A stretch of DNA of 64,000 bases from contig NZ_CP034412.1 of assembly GCF_006094275.1 (NCBI RefSeq), positions 1,798,001 to 1,862,000 on the forward strand, in the 5' to 3' direction. The position numbers and the translations under genes were made by a program. Shown piece after piece: positions 63,994-64,000 of the stretch; the stretch's first letter is position 1; every line of letters begins with the position of its first letter. A model generated the notes under the pieces. The model worked only from the letters and a program-made list of their open reading frames with translations, did not search any database and was not told the origin of the DNA. The DNA is from Glutamicibacter creatinolyticus. GTDB taxonomy: Bacteria > Actinomycetota > Actinomycetes > Actinomycetales > Micrococcaceae.

Positions 63994-64000
63994 GGGAGGA
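63994..64000 (+). promoter_or_regulatory. Ribosome site for a gene beyond the window
   Basis: GGGAGGA at the last bases, 14 nt after the tesB stop, suggests that another gene on the same strand starts just outside. Confidence 0.35.

Overview
The window is a stretch of a high-GC actinobacterial chromosome, almost certainly from the Micrococcaceae (Arthrobacter/Glutamicibacter-like). The support is the gene order rne-rplU-rpmA-obg-proB-proA-nadD-rsfS, two clpP genes behind tig, an ileS controlled by an ultrashort-stem T-box, a mycothiol-dependent-nitroreductase relative, many ATGA/GTGA gene overlaps, and GTG/TTG starts. Genus assignment is inference; no 16S gene is present.

Region by region. 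(1) 1-6734, minus strand: a Type III restriction-modification system (mod, res) whose third, 4-nt-overlapping gene is a KAP-family P-loop NTPase running off the window. A 28-residue leader ORF overlaps mod, and a ribbon-helix-helix protein lies further upstream. (2) 6950-8650: a scar of a mobile element, with a truncated gene tail, a small membrane protein, and the C-terminal remnant of a large serine recombinase abutting another gene fragment, next to tRNA-Ala(GGC). (3) 8.9-20.1 kb, minus: the core block rsfS, an Ala/Lys/Pro-rich membrane-anchored protein, nadD, a small membrane protein, proA, proB, obg, rpmA, rplU and rne. (4) 20.6-24.9 kb, plus: a VKOR-family protein, a DUF2809 protein, two GNAT acetyltransferases, an AI-2E-family permease, and an 81-residue orphan protein with its own promoter, structured leader and terminator. 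(5) 25.0-30.8 kb, minus: ndk, DUF4233, folC, ileS and the T-box. (6) 31-35 kb: an amidase, then a decayed accessory patch (VbhA-like orphan antitoxin, a truncated ParA with a ruined P-loop, small proteins of unknown role). (7) 35.0-46.4 kb, minus: an assimilatory sulfate/sulfonate cluster. (8) 46.5-64 kb: valS, a membrane protein, the nitroreductase relative, clpX-clpP2-clpP1-tig, three tRNAs, a Nei/Fpg glycosylase, rpiB, pepN, an OsmC protein, a truncated globin, an unknown protein and tesB.

How the genes work together: CysD and CysN activate sulfate to APS. A CysH of the APS-reductase type (CC...CxxC plus C-terminal ECGIHL) makes sulfite, so no APS kinase is needed. The siroheme sulfite reductase makes sulfide, probably with electrons delivered through FprA. 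CobA and a CbiX/SirB-like chelatase supply siroheme. A SsuABC-like importer sits in the same transcription unit. An 11-bp perfect inverted repeat overlaps the probable leaderless promoter of this operon.

The best candidates for something under-described are the Type III R-M/KAP NTPase operon with its leader ORF, the 81-residue orphan transcription unit at 24.5 kb, the operator-like repeat at the sulfite reductase start, and a Rv2466c-like protein whose active site reads CPFA instead of CxxC. I found no CRISPR array, no intact insertion sequence and no intact prophage.
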